Below, piece by piece: positions 1 through 18,600 of a stretch of 64,000 nucleotides of DNA. How positions within the stretch are numbered: the stretch's first letter is position 1; each line of letters begins with the position of its first letter. This stretch comes from Caenorhabditis elegans (Eukaryota > Nematoda > Chromadorea > Rhabditida > Rhabditidae). The DNA lies in the NCBI RefSeq assembly GCF_000002985.6, contig NC_003284.9, positions 9,300,001-9,364,000 on the forward strand. Direction: 5' to 3'. The notes beneath the pieces were generated by a model. That model was not told the origin of the DNA. It was given only the letters and a program-made list of their open reading frames with translations, and did not search any database. The position numbers and the translations under genes were made by a program.

Positions 1-5
1 TTCAG

Positions 6-86
6 ATCCCGATCCTTTGCGAATGTCGTCTGAGACGCCAGTATCGTGACTTTGAACGTCCTGGAGACGACGACGATGATGTTTGA
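6..86 (+). CDS. Possible terminal exon of a gene starting upstream of the window
   Basis: The window opens with TTCAG, a nematode splice acceptor. The frame starting just after it stays open for 26 codons and ends in TGA. The encoded tail is basic, then acidic: it reads CECRLRRQYRDFERPG followed by five Asp and a Val. The other two frames stop earlier. A polyadenylation signal follows 57 bases after the stop. I do not recognise the protein, and with only 26 residues no function can be given. It could also be chance, because the acceptor sits at the very edge. Confidence 0.4.
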   Translation: MPILCECRLRRQYRDFERPGDDDDDV

Positions 87-142
87 ATGAATATACTACG
101 TTGTGAGATTTTTCGATGTTCTAATGAAATATATTAATTTTG

Positions 143-148
143 AATAAA
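143..148 (+). terminator. AATAAA polyadenylation signal for the left-edge gene
   Basis: A canonical AATAAA sits 57 bases past the candidate stop codon, a normal distance for a short nematode 3' UTR. It supports the terminal-exon call but AATAAA is common by chance in AT-rich DNA. Confidence 0.4.
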
Positions 149-1051
149 TTCAGAAATATGTTGCAAGGTCAGACAAAATATTAGTTTCTGGATAAAATTT
201 ATTAAGATTTGTTTTTCAACAGGAAGCTTATGCAACAAGATACTTATTATACTATCTTATGTAACAAAAGGCTTACTATCCTCAATTTGATTTTATGTTT
301 AAAGTTCCTTGTAGTATGTTTGGCAAGTTCGATTTTGCAAAAATTGTTATCTCATCACGCGACTTTTCGATTTAACGCTCTATTCTATCAACAAATGTTC
401 CTTTTGATTTCCAAACGTTTGTTTCATTAAACCAGTTGCAAATGTGTCAACTCCGACACCTTCGTAGTACACTGACAACAATTGATTAGTTATCCAGAAG
501 CCAATCGAAGTGGTAGGACAAACTAAGCGCGCACGCCACCAGACTCTTTGACCACCTGACCGCTCATACGACCCAATGGCGAGAATCGTCTGCGGATAAT
601 TGGGACGGATAAGAGCGGAAGCGTTGACCAGTAGTCATACGCCACAAAGAGGTGTAAACGGACGACGACGCGAGGACCACTGACAACTCGTTTGGTGGTA
701 TGAAAAGGAGAAGATGGAGCGGATGATGGGAAGAGGACACATTGGTGTAACATTGATACTCACACCTCTCATTCCGTTCTACTCTATCTAGTACTATCTA
801 GTAGGTATTACTTGATGTCTTGAGTTGAAAAAAAAACAAGATCAACGGAGTTGTTGATTGTGTTGCTTTCCCTAATCTTTGATTCGTTTTCAATTGTTTG
901 GCACAAAAACGTCCATCAAGCTTTGTTGTATTTTTCTACAACAACTAGACATTTTACGGACAGTATATATATTTTTCAAAGGCGTAGAATACGTTTTTGA
1001 AGTATGCAAAGATACTTTTAGCGCGTAGCTTTGCAAATTTCTGAGAATAAA

Positions 1052-1105
1052 AGTTGTTCAAAAAGTAAAACAGTTATCAGTTGTTCAAAAAGTAAAACAG
1101 TTATC
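1052..1105. repeat. 27-bp direct tandem duplication
   Basis: A 27-base unit beginning AGTTGTTCAAAAAGTAAAAC occurs twice head to tail with no mismatch that I can see. It is non-coding and looks like a recent slippage or duplication event. Confidence 0.85.
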
Positions 1106-3781
1106 ATATGGATTGTGCCTTGCTTTTTTTGTGTATACGACACTGAAATTGAATTGACGGAGTATTAATGATTGACATACTTGTCTATTCAAAAATTGAA
1201 TGAACGCAATTATGAAAAAAAGTCAAATGGTCAAAATGGTTCCTTTAAGGTTACCAATTTTAAACTCTCTCTCTCAGTCAGATTTGTCCATTTTTTCATC
1301 TACATAATTACTTCATTGCTCCTCCTGAACTCTATTATTTTCACGAAAAACCCTCTTAATTTCCGAAGACCATCAAAAACATATAAATCTCAAATGACCG
1401 AATCATCCTCTCATTTCTCAGTTGTTAACACACCTATGTGTTACCTTGTGTTAGCTGGCACCTTTTGACACATGTTCCGTCCTTGATTAAGCTCGGATAA
1501 AAGTTCTTGATACCAATTGTACTTTGGGAAAGTTTCATTAAAATGTATGTGTAATATCTGTCTTGATTGGTTCCTGTTCATACACACCGCTGTTCTTTTA
1601 GATAATGAAGATGTATCTATCTTCTCAACTTGATTTTTAAAGAACGTAGTCATTATGTTCTTTTTTTGTAACCTCTAACCTTTTGTTGTCTCATTCTCGA
1701 GATTGGAAAAAAGTATCGAAAATTTGCCAACAAATCTAAGTTTTTGAAACAAGTTCCACGTTAGAAACTCATCACCAACAATAACAAATTTCTTCTTTTC
1801 ACCCAATCCGCCACATTTTGACATGCGCTCAGTATGACAAGCTTAAAAGAAAAACACGAGTAGCATTCTGAAACGAGGATTGAACGTACGGATTGCTATA
1901 ACAAGTTTGATCAAGAGCAGAGACTCTATATCTCCTGCTTATCTCTCGACAATGGTGTCCGTCCACCGGCAGAATGAGAAGAAGCATTTGTCGGGGAAGA
2001 GGATGTAACTAGCGTTGGTTCGGTGGGGGGAGATATTGCTTTGAGAGGAGAAAACGAAGGTTGACAAGAAGAGTTGAGCCTGAAGATAAAGAAGAACACC
2101 ACATTTTTGTTTGATTGTCACATCCGACCGGACTACTACTTTTTTGCGTAATTTTTAGATTGTATGATTTTCTCTAATTTCACCTCTATCGAATTGCACC
2201 TGACCTTTCCGACACTTGAGAGATATGTTGTTCTTATTTTCTCTTTGAAAGTCCAAAAAGTTCGAGAGATCGCATTTCACACCATGTCCCTCAAGAAATG
2301 TTTCTATTATTCTTATCCCAAAAATTTGAAACATGAAGGAGTTTTTTATATTTTAAAACATATTTTGTATATTGTTTTTAGTTAGATTAAAAAAACATAT
2401 GTTGTTGCTGCAACAGTTAGAAGTTTAAGTATTTATTCTCTGTTTCATCTTTAAAACAGATACAAATTGTTACAATTTTTACGGGTCCTTCTATGTGTAT
2501 TAAATAATTGTTTCCAAAAACAAACAACATTGAGGGAAATTAAGATGTAAAAAAATAAAATAGTGGAATTGTCAAATACCATATTAAGACACCTTGCCAT
2601 GTTGACACTTGATATTAAGAAATATTCAACAAATTCTCCTTTTTAAGTACTATATAATTCATTATGTGTGTACTAATTAAGTCAGGAAATTTAGAAAATA
2701 CTTTTATACTTGTAAAATTATGAAAAACATGAAAATATGGTGTAAACCGTTTTTTTTAAATTCAAACCTCTTCACTTTTTACGTCTTCATTTCTCGACAT
2801 TTAAAATCTCTGTTTTAACTCAAAAATTCACTTAGGATTCGAACTAATTGTTAAAAAAGAAAACATTAAAAACTAAATGGAACAACGAAGATCTTTATGA
2901 CACTGATACTCAAATTTTACATCCCCTCTTAAGTTTACGACCCCTCTCCTCCTTTCCACTGCTCATTTCCTCCGCAAATGTTTTCCTAGCGATGTTCGTT
3001 TTTTTTTTTCAATTCAGACGTGCTCAATTGCGAACTTCTTACTCGCGAATTAGATCGGCAATCTGATGAGTATGTTTTGCTCTGTAGATTGGCCTCGAAA
3101 AAGAAACCGCATCAACAAGAGATTGAGACAGACGGTGGCTTGTGTTATTTGCCATCGACATCAAAATCAAACGTGAGGTGGTTGCAAACTCATCTCCAAT
3201 TTGCTCTTTTCTCATCAATTGTTATCAATATCCTTCCCAGACCCGTCGTCTTTTTTCTCCTTGGCCGACGACGAGTCAAAGGCAAAAAATGTGTCTTTGC
3301 TCTGTGTTTCTTGCGTGTCTTCTGTCACAGACTACTCTTCTGTGTGCTTCTTTTCGGTCTCCAACCCGCAAAAATTTCATTCATTACATCGCTTGTTGCA
3401 TTTCGAGCACCTCCCGCTGGCCGCGCTCACTATCACTTGTTTCATATCACAATTTTTACATAATGTGGCTCACACCAGACACATGGCCCGCGTCATCCAC
3501 CACCATCAGATAACCGCTCTTTTCCATCTTGTTAAGTTTCTCAGACGCGCAAAAAATGACTTCACTCCGTCAATTGTCTCCGTGTTCTCTCTTAAACGTT
3601 TGCTTTTTTCTAATCATATCGCAATCGCCATTACTCACAAACCACTTCCGATCCGCAATCTTCCCGTTGTCTTTCTATGAGAGATTTAGTGCTAAAAATA
3701 AATAATATTATTGATCATCTAAGAAGCTGTCAACTGGACGCATCGAGCAGTGGACGCCGGCGTGCAGTCATCTAAAGCACG

Positions 3782-10238
<6,457 letters not shown>

Positions 10239-10423
10239 TTTTTGTTGTCTTCTAATTTCATAATTAATTACTGGGTAATGTCCTATACCTTGGCTGGTCT
10301 TTCACATTTTCTATTGTTTTATTTTTAAATTTTAAAATCGTTCATACTTGGTGGTTTTTCAATGCCAATGCATTTCCAAACATTGGCGACAGAGTCTGTG
10401 ATGTACATTTTTTAAACATGATG

Positions 10424-10429
10424 AATAAA
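10424..10429 (+). terminator. AATAAA polyadenylation signal of tmc-1
   Basis: A canonical AATAAA lies about 185 bases after the tmc-1 stop codon, in an AT-rich 3' UTR, and is the best-placed signal before the convergent gene begins. Confidence 0.7.
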
Positions 10430-10695
10430 CATTTTTCATTCATTATTTTATTTTGTCTGCAAAATATACAATAATGGAAAAAAGCAAATTGTCCTCAAAA
10501 TGTTAGTTTTTCTCAAAGGCGTGTCAGCAACTACATCAGGTAGATCAATACAAACTTTGTGAAAATAATTTTCTACCCGAAATTGGCCACTTTTGTCTTT
10601 TGTACACTTTCTCCTTTTCTCCTTAACATCAAAATATTTATAGTATCAATAAACACATTCGATTTCGTTTAATATCAACTAAGTTACACATTGAA

Positions 10696-11312
10696 TTAGC
10701 CATTTAAAGGAATATCTATCGGACAAGTGGTCTCGGTTCCTCGTAATAGTTTCCAAACTTTGTTTTGTTCATCTTCAGTCATAATAAACTCCGCATAAGT
10801 TGGCTCATCTGTGATTCCATCGATAATCACATCAAATACTATGCCATTTGCCATTGATGGTCTGTCGATAGCTGTCAGTCTTGTTGCATTGTAATCGTCC
10901 GGGTTCAGAGTATCAATGATATAATCCACAGTTTGTTCTGAAATTTTTTTGTTGACATTTTCAAATTTTTTGTCAATAATTTGTTGAACAAACACAATAC
11001 ACGTAAATTTTGCACAAATTAAAAGCTCACAAAAGCCCAATCAAAACATTGGAGATTACTATTATATTTAAACGTTTTGACATGTTTTTTTGATAGCCGG
11101 TTTTTGAATATCTCACCTTTGTTATACCGTTCTTCTTTACATGTTTTAAACTCAAAGTTTTCATGGAATAACTCTGGAACGTCATCGTTGTTTTCAAGTT
11201 TAATTGCTGCTCTGCTTGCGTCCAAAAACTCTTTAATTATTTCTTTATCTGGACGTATTGCATTGACAGTCGCACCAAAGAAAAGAAAGTAGCAAAAGAA
11301 TAGTGGGATCAT
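10696..11312 (-). CDS. Small secreted NTF2-like-domain protein
   Basis: The gene has two exons, 11312-11117 and 10937-10696, joined in phase 1, giving about 145 residues. I chose the ATG at 11312 because it begins a clean signal peptide (MIPLFFCYFLFFGATVNA); an in-frame ATG at 11339 would add a polar leader. The mature part has the layout of the nematode-expanded secreted NTF2-like family: a helix, then FKTCKEERYNK, then a beta-rich segment ending in Cys-Pro. The donor inside AACAAAG|GTGAGA restores YNK-E-Q-T-V across the junction. A downstream GTGAGC donor would break the frame. Members of this family are mostly uncharacterised, and no catalytic residues can be assigned. It is convergent with tmc-1, with stop codons about 460 bases apart. 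Confidence 0.8.
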
Positions 11313-12699
11313 TGGATTTTTGCCTGGTTCACATAACAACTGTAGCTGCTTTTATTCGATTCGAAATGTTTTGAGAACAATACATCTTCAAACAATTGAA
11401 TGATGTCATCGAAATAAATTCAGAGCTTTTGGTTCCTCTGAACACACAAAAGTTAAACTACAAACGAATCAAAAATATGTGACAGAGAGAATTCAATGCA
11501 AGTTTGTTTTAATACACGAACAAAAGCGTTCAATTTGTTCGTTTCTTCCAATTATTTTTTGACAGTTGATGAATTCGTTTTATATTACAAGTCTAGGTGT
11601 CCCTTTATTTTTTCTGACTTTCATTTGCATTTAATCATGCGTGTTTCCTCAGGTATACGTACCGTAATTTTTGTCTATAGGCGCTGCAATTTTCTCAACT
11701 TTGGCTTCTTATATCGGTTGTCTTAATGAAACATTGTCTACCTGCGCACATTTCTCCAGGTTTCCCAAACCGCCCGCCTTCAAGGATAAAATGACCGAAA
11801 AATATTATGTTTTTGTTTCAACCCTGAACAAATTAAGGCCATTTTCGTAAAATAGAGGCACAAAAACAACGTTTGATCCCAGATGGATAAGCTGAATATA
11901 TGTTTTAATGTGATATTGTTATCTTTCTCCCACGTTTTTAATTATTCTAAGAACTAATCAGAAGCGATGTTAGACCACAAGATAAGTACTCAAATCTACA
12001 AGATTGGAGCGTGAGAATGTATCAAAAATCTATGTTTCGAGGTTTTGATCCAAAACATCTAAAACCATAGCATAATGTGTTCAAAACCTAATGATGTCAC
12101 ATATTAGCTAATAAGGATTTATTTGCGTTTGATCTAAAGGATCATCCGTTCCTAAAATTTCCGGGTTGAAAATATGCATAAATTCATTCTATGGATGATA
12201 GTCACAAATCAGAACAATCAAATTTGTATTGCTCTTATTACTTACTGAATTAAATTAATTTAATTAAGCAGAAGGGTACAATTTCGTACAAAAAGTAACA
12301 TTTTTTCCAAAAAATTATGAACTTCGAAAAGTTTTCATCTGAGAAGAAGTGTGATCGGGAAATAGCCTGAAAAAATTGGCTCAAATTGGCTCCGAGTGAG
12401 GACACTTTGGGGAACCAAACAATATTTTGACTGTTATCTAATAAAAGACTATGGCTGATAAAATAAATTTCCACAGTTTCGCAAAAATGGATAAAAGACG
12501 AAAAAAGTTATGATTTTTGACACGGAACTTATTTGGAGGCCTAATAGTCCAGTTTTAACCACCTCAAAAAAATGTTAAACGTAATATATATAATATAATA
12601 ACATTTTTATCAATAATATAAATCCAATAGTGATAACTTCTTGGAAGATCATCATTCTCACAAGAAAAACCCACAGGAAAATGGGATACACGTGCCTAT
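11313..12699. other. Intergenic region between the NTF2-like and transthyretin-like genes
   Basis: This is AT-rich sequence holding the promoter side of the NTF2-like gene and the 3' end of the transthyretin-like gene. I see no coding exon or RNA gene. Confidence 0.6.
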
Positions 12700-14488
12700 T
12701 CAACTGAATATCCTGTCTGTACAAGAGCGTTGTTCATCTGGATAACGGAATGCCATGTTCATAGTGCCTGCTTCAAAATAATTGTTGACTGTAGTACCTC
12801 GACTAATGTACGTAGATGGGACACGTAGACTGACTGTTCGTTGACAAGGCTGAAACAAATAACTTTAAATGATCGAGCGAATTAGAAAAAGTGGATTCAC
12901 AAACAAAGTGACTCAGTAATTTTGCGATATACTCAAGGAATTAAACGATAAATTTAAGTAGGCAAGAACGTCTAGAATAAAAAAATCACTGTTTTTTTTT
13001 GGTACACGATCTTATTCTATGGTTGCTATCAGGGATGGCTTCACCCGTGACCCGTTTCACCCGTTCACCCGTTTTTAGCCATTTTTACGGGTGACGGCAC
13101 CCGTTTTTTTTTGCCGTTTTATGTAGTTGTTTTCACGTGTGACGAGTGACTCGCTCACCTGTTTTCACCCGGTTTTCACCCGTTTTTGGGAGTTTTCACG
13201 GGTTACGGGTGACCCGCTCGCCCGTTTTTTTGAATTTTACGGGTAAAATCCATCCTTGGTTGCTATCACAAAATACCGTTGGACAAACGGTTACCAAGAA
13301 AACTAGAAAACTCGCGTTTTAGGTCCTGTAAAGAAGTACGCCAAAAAAATAGTTCCCAGCCCTAATTACTTTAACATATATTCAATTTTATCTAGACCTT
13401 TTTATTTTATTAAAAGATTCTTGAAACTTAAATATTTTAATCCCTATCTAGTCAGAAATTTAAGTTTTCTTGAAAAATATATAAATTTCTTAGAAATTTG
13501 CATCTAGGGGTAAATAAGACTAATGCAGTTTTATTATTTTTTGTGTTCAAGTATTTCTTGGTACTTTTATTGACAAGTCTTTCGAAATAAGTGTTTTTCT
13601 TTTGAAAATATTCTTTTAAACAATACATAACAAATTTGGAACGTATGTTTTTTTTTTCTATAATGAACTTTAGTTATCTGTAAACTTTTCCTTTATTTTT
13701 CTGACATTTTTTGCCAGTTATAGAATAAAAACTTACAATAACTTTATCGTCACAATCATGAAATATTCTCAAAAAAACGCTCATTTCAAGAACGCCTCTT
13801 CCTGTTCCAATGACCACATAAGATCCTTGGTAGTCGGTTTTATTTTCGGCCAAGATGACATCGGGACCTAAAAAGTGTGGTCAGTTGAATTAAAAATTTA
13901 GTTGACATTTATTTTTAACTTTTAAATTCAAATAGTAGGAATCGAATTTTCTCTCAGAAAAAAAATATTTCAAGTACGGGAATCTATTTAATTTTTTTGC
14001 CGTCTTACATTATAATAATTCATATAGGTGACAATCTTACAGAAAAGAAGAAAATAATATGAATGAGGACCATAAAAATGACCTAAGGCTCTGAAAGTCG
14101 AATTGGAAAGTATCACATGTACTGTATGGAAAATACCTCAAAGTAAAAGGGTAAATTATATTTCCTTTATAAGGTTTTTTTTCTGTTGTTCGTTGTTGAA
14201 AATTATTTTCACAGGTGGGACTGTTAAAAAATGAAGGGATCAATTTTGAGAAAAATGCAAATATGGCTAAAAACAATTCTTAAAATTGCCATTCACAACT
14301 AAAATGTTGCATTAATTTTGTACAACCATCTTGATAAACTTACCTATATAGTTTTTCTCTATCAACCGAACTGTTGCGCCTGCCAATAACCGGTTATTAC
14401 AAGATAATTTCCCTCGCACGCCTACAATTTGGTCTCGAAATGAAAATGCCAGCGGGAAAAATAAAACGAAAAGGATTTGTAGTTCCAT
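12700..14488 (-). CDS. Transthyretin-like (TTL) secreted protein
   Basis: Three exons (14488-14344, 13867-13737, 12849-12700) join to a 141-residue protein. A signal peptide (MELQILFVLFFPLAFSF) is followed by the hallmark start of the nematode transthyretin-like family, VGVRGKLSCNNRLLAGATVRL. Next come a beta-strand-rich segment with Cys residues (HDCDD) and a C-terminal part containing PCQRTVSLRVP and YFEAGTMNMA. Length, signal peptide and Cys placement fit Pfam's Transthyretin-like family, which is greatly expanded in nematodes; members are secreted, and one (TTR-52) bridges phosphatidylserine to an engulfment receptor. The specific member cannot be assigned from memory. Intron 2 (12850-13736) carries a repeat element. 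Confidence 0.88.
13020..13268. repeat. CACCCG-rich element flanked by 12-bp direct repeats
   Basis: Between two perfect copies of TGGTTGCTATCA (13020-13031 and 13257-13268) lies about 225 bp built from many degenerate CACCCGTTTT units and their complements (ACGGGTGA). Its ends are imperfect inverted repeats (GGGATGG...CACCCG on the left, CGGGTA...CCATCC on the right). The arrangement looks like a small non-autonomous element with a target duplication, or a tandem-repeat block. It sits in intron 2 of the transthyretin-like gene and contrasts with the AT-rich surroundings. Confidence 0.75.
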
Positions 14489-15663
14489 TTTCTGAAATTG
14501 ACAACTGAGTGATGAAAGGGAAGTGTAAAGAATTCCGAGCAAATAATGTTAAGACAACGGGTATTAGCAAATATCGTTACAAGTTGAGTATAAAAAATAG
14601 GAATAAGATTTTGTGTGTTTCATACATTTCAGAACTAGGCACCGATCCCTGCAATTATGATGAAATATGGAAGTCAAATAGAGAGTGGGTTAAAAAAAAA
14701 GAGAAAAAATAGAAAACATGGTGAAACGTGAACTTTGAAGTATAAGGTGTGAAATAATCTTTGATATTTTAAAAAGAAATCTCAAATCGTTAGTACTGAT
14801 TCAAAATATGTATTTTCCCTTGCTTGCTTAAAAAAAATAACGCAAGGTCGTCTATATGAATGAATAAAAATCGTTAACCAAACGAATATAGATCTTTGAA
14901 AATTGATGATCTTTTGGATTCGCCAAACATTCAGAACATTTGGCATTGCGAAACAAGGCTTCAGACTGAACATAGATATGAAGACAGAAAAATCAAACTT
15001 TCAGTTGTTCAATATGTTTGTCTACGGTCTGATGATTCACCTGGCATATATGTATTTCCTGACGTTGAAAAAAATTTAGTCAACAGTAAAACCTTATAAA
15101 ATTTACTGGAAACTAACTACTGCTTAAACTATTATCTAATTAAACTATTAAACTATTAACATTTTTCACATTGAAAAAGGTAGTAAATTATTTTGAAACA
15201 CAGGATAAAGAGTTTGCAATAATTATACAATAATTTCAACAAATGTATGATGTACTGCCCATTTTTTTCTTTTTTTTTCAAATTTTAATTCTGTAAAATT
15301 TTAGAAAAAAATGCCCTATGATTTTACGTTCCAAGTTTAGTTCCAGTTTCTCTCATACAAAAACTTTTCTCATTAATGATCAGTTTATAGAAATAGATTA
15401 AAAACAAGTTCTCAAATATTCAATAATCATATTTATTCCGTATATACCGACGACCAAAATGTTAAAGTACAATACAAATTTGAAAAAAAAAGATCAATAC
15501 AAAATTGAGATTCCGGGACAAGAATGAGAAAAATAAAACCAAAGTCAGCGGTTTTATTGACCCAAAGGATTTGCAAAGACCAGCCTTACTCTATGAATGA
15601 GTTTTTTTTTAGTCAATTTGAACTACAAAATAGATAAATACATTAAACATTCAAAAAAAATAA
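14489..15663. other. Intergenic region between the transthyretin-like gene and the receptor gene
   Basis: AT-rich sequence carries the upstream region of the transthyretin-like gene and the 3' flank of the receptor gene. Short open frames near 14509-15100 show no signal peptide, motif or splice support. I see nothing else. Confidence 0.55.
15553..15558 (-). terminator. AATAAA polyadenylation signal of the receptor gene
   Basis: On the minus strand an AATAAA falls about 105 bases after the receptor stop codon, at a distance usual for nematode 3' UTRs. Confidence 0.55.
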
Positions 15664-18600
15664 TTAAAGATCCGTTCTGAGAACTTCGATATCACCAGTT
15701 TGATTGTTAGCCAGTTCGATACGTGTGTTTTGTCTGTGATGATTTTCCTCGTCGTCTGCTCTGAAAGTTTCTCTATTACAAAAACATGAATTTTTCCGAG
15801 GTGAACAGTTAGACATACCGGTAGGAGTATCTGCCGGAGACAATAGAGTATAGCCCCCGCTTGAACTCTCCCTGTCCACGCATTTCTCCAAAGCATGTCT
15901 GAAAAATATCGGATTATTCTCAAGTACCTTTTTTCAAAAAAAACGAAGCTTACTTGAATCTGACGCCGGAAGTTTTCGTTGTAGTACGCGTAGACTAACG
16001 GGTTGAGAAGTGTTCCTGCCATTGCGGTCCAATGGCAAAAGAAGAAGATAAAATGGCGAACGTTGTCGGGGACAGGTCGAACCTGAAATACAATTCAAAT
16101 TCTTTCCACTACATCAAAAGCTCTCTCGATTTTCGGTCCTTTGCGCCCCACGTTTCACATTCGCACCCTTTCTCCCACACTCGCACAACCTATTTTGGTA
16201 TTCATCAAAATCTAGATTGATCCTTTCATTTTTCTTTCACGGACACCTACACCAACATATATCAATTCAAAAATAGACATACCTGGTACACTACGATCAA
16301 ATCTTGAAGAACATTTGAAAGGTCCAGTGGGAGACTGGACACGGCAAATATGACCACCATTGCCAATAAGAGAGTCTGAAGACGTTGTTTACGGCGGATG
16401 TCAGTCGATTGGGTGACTGTGCTGAAAAATAGAAAGGGTTGTTCGAGTAATTTGTAAACTTAAGAATGACTATTGAATATTCTGGATATTTTAATGCTGC
16501 CGTACACAATTGTATTTTTTCAGTTTTAAAGTTTTTAAATGCAAATTAAATATTCTTCAGTAACTTCAAACGACTTCCTTTTGCATTTATTGGCTAGACC
16601 TGAATCACTTCATCCAAAATTTTTCCGTGATATTCATTGGCCCTTAACAATGTAATTTATTTCTTATTCATTTTCCCCTTGTTCCTTATAATTCGGAATA
16701 GTAAATGATGTCATCTTTACAAAGATTCATATTCTTAACACTTCGAATTGTCTAGAAGGTGAAATAAAAAACGCGTCCCATTGTTTTCAAATGCTTTCCC
16801 AAATAACACACTTTATCTAATCGTGTTCCTTTTCATTTTCTTATTATTTCACTATGTGTTATGTAAATAATGTGGACACACGCGGAGATCGGGTCAGGGG
16901 GAAAATGAATTCAAGCTGAATAGAAATAGGCCGGAAATGAATAAAGTACAGATTTTCACTACCCCTATTATTATTCGTTCCTTGATTTATCTCGGTGTTT
17001 GTGTTTTTGGAGCTGTACATGTTTTCTCAGAAGAGGATAATTTGGCCTACATTACGATTGGGATATAAGTTCATCAAAAACAAACCTGGCACTACGTAAT
17101 GTTTGGAATTTCTTCGTCTGCGTGTTCAAAATAACTGCGATTCTCCAGTGGCACAGGGAAATGAGAACAAGTGGAATTGCGGAGCGGATCACGAGCACCG
17201 AGAGTCCGTAGAAAAGTCGGTAGTGTTGTTTGTCGTGGTCCCAGGATTCCAGGCAAAACTGAAAATTGAAGGGATTTTTCACAGAATGTTTTTAAAATTA
17301 ATATTTTTAAGATTCTGATGAAATTGTGGGCATCTATTCTTGTACATTCATAACGTCGCGTTTAGTTATTTTATTGAATCAGTTGATCTCCTTCTTTCGA
17401 TTCTACAAGTTACCAAATCTAGATTTTTTTTTCTCACATCATAAATTATAAACTGTGCTTTAAGGGATTAGCGAGTGTGTATGAAAATAGGGATTTAACA
17501 TTTTTCATCTTTTGCAAACGAATACTATCTCTTATTTTTTATTTTCTTCTCACGAAAAAGAAAATTAATATTGCTATATAAGCTTCTCCCACGTATTTAG
17601 ATTTTTGATCTGATCTTTCTATCTCTGGATGCATTTATTTACAACTTTCCCATTAATGATATTAATTCATTAAAAATGAACTAGGGAGAGACATATGCAA
17701 GCTTTCCTCTTTTTGCATTTTTCAAAGTGTTTAGGCTTGCGTTAAAGGAAGTGAAAATTGTTGTTTGCTCATTATCTGTGTATGTAGTCCGCAGCCACTT
17801 ATTGGGTGGCAAAGTGTGAGTTTTTTGGGTGTCAAAAGACAAGAAAGTTGTTCCTTTAAAACTTTCCCACGCAACTTTGAAACATAAATCTCTTTTATCT
17901 TGCGAAAACTTTTCCTGTTTTCAGAAATGGGAAGGGCGCAAAAATGTTTTGTCTGTTTTTTTTTGTAAACATTTTCATATGGCTTCAGTGCTCAACAATT
18001 ACCATACATAATGTCACCCTCATCATCAATATCAATTAGGCAAATACGGAACTAAAGCTCCAAAAGCTTTCAAGGAACGAAAAAGAAAAAAGATTGGATT
18101 TCCGGGGGTCCATTGAACCTTTGGCACAAAAAGAGCTTTAAAAGGGGCTTACATGGCATGGTCCATAGCTGTCAACAAAATCTACCATCCGAATCATTGG
18201 CGACAAAACTGCAAACCCTCCCATCCAGATTCCAGCGATGATCAGCAAGCAAGTCCTGAAACATGAGAAAAAGCCGCAGGTGCAGGAAGTTGTTAGTCAA
18301 TTGAGCTTACTTTTTAGACATTGGCTGACGGAACGGAGAAGCAACTAGAGAGTAGCGATCTAATGCAACTGCTGCTAGGGTCAGTGGTACCCACATGAGG
18401 GATAAGCCTTGTATGATGGAAACCATATAGCACATATACTTTCCGAAATGCCATACCCGTTGATAATAGGCTAATGGGGTCGCCCATAAGGAGAAACTTG
18501 TTATTACCTGAAAATGATGAAAGTTAAAAAAATTTTCCAAAATTGTTTTCTAAGTATTATCACATTTTGAAAATACAAAAGTTCAAAATCCGAAACCGAA

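Larger units (their letters stand above)
87..3781. other. Intergenic region upstream of tmc-1
   Basis: I see no convincing exon here. There are two short GC-richer islands (about 525-760 and 1920-2120) and a CT-rich stretch at about 2940-3680, where three overlapping plus-strand frames are open without looking like protein. The last lies directly upstream of the tmc-1 start and probably belongs to its promoter or 5' region. Confidence 0.6.

Noticed and set aside
523..753. Minus-strand 76-codon frame in a GC-rich patch
   Set aside because: No splice context or motif; the patch is more like a promoter island.
11019..11116. Unspliced continuation of exon 1 of the NTF2-like gene
   Set aside because: The later GTGAGC donor does not join in frame with exon 2, while the earlier GTGAGA donor restores the frame and the expected domain pattern.
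15651..16022. Reading straight through exon 7 of the receptor to a 123-codon frame
   Set aside because: It ignores two canonical introns. The spliced version keeps phase and yields a normal hydrophilic GPCR tail ending RTDL.
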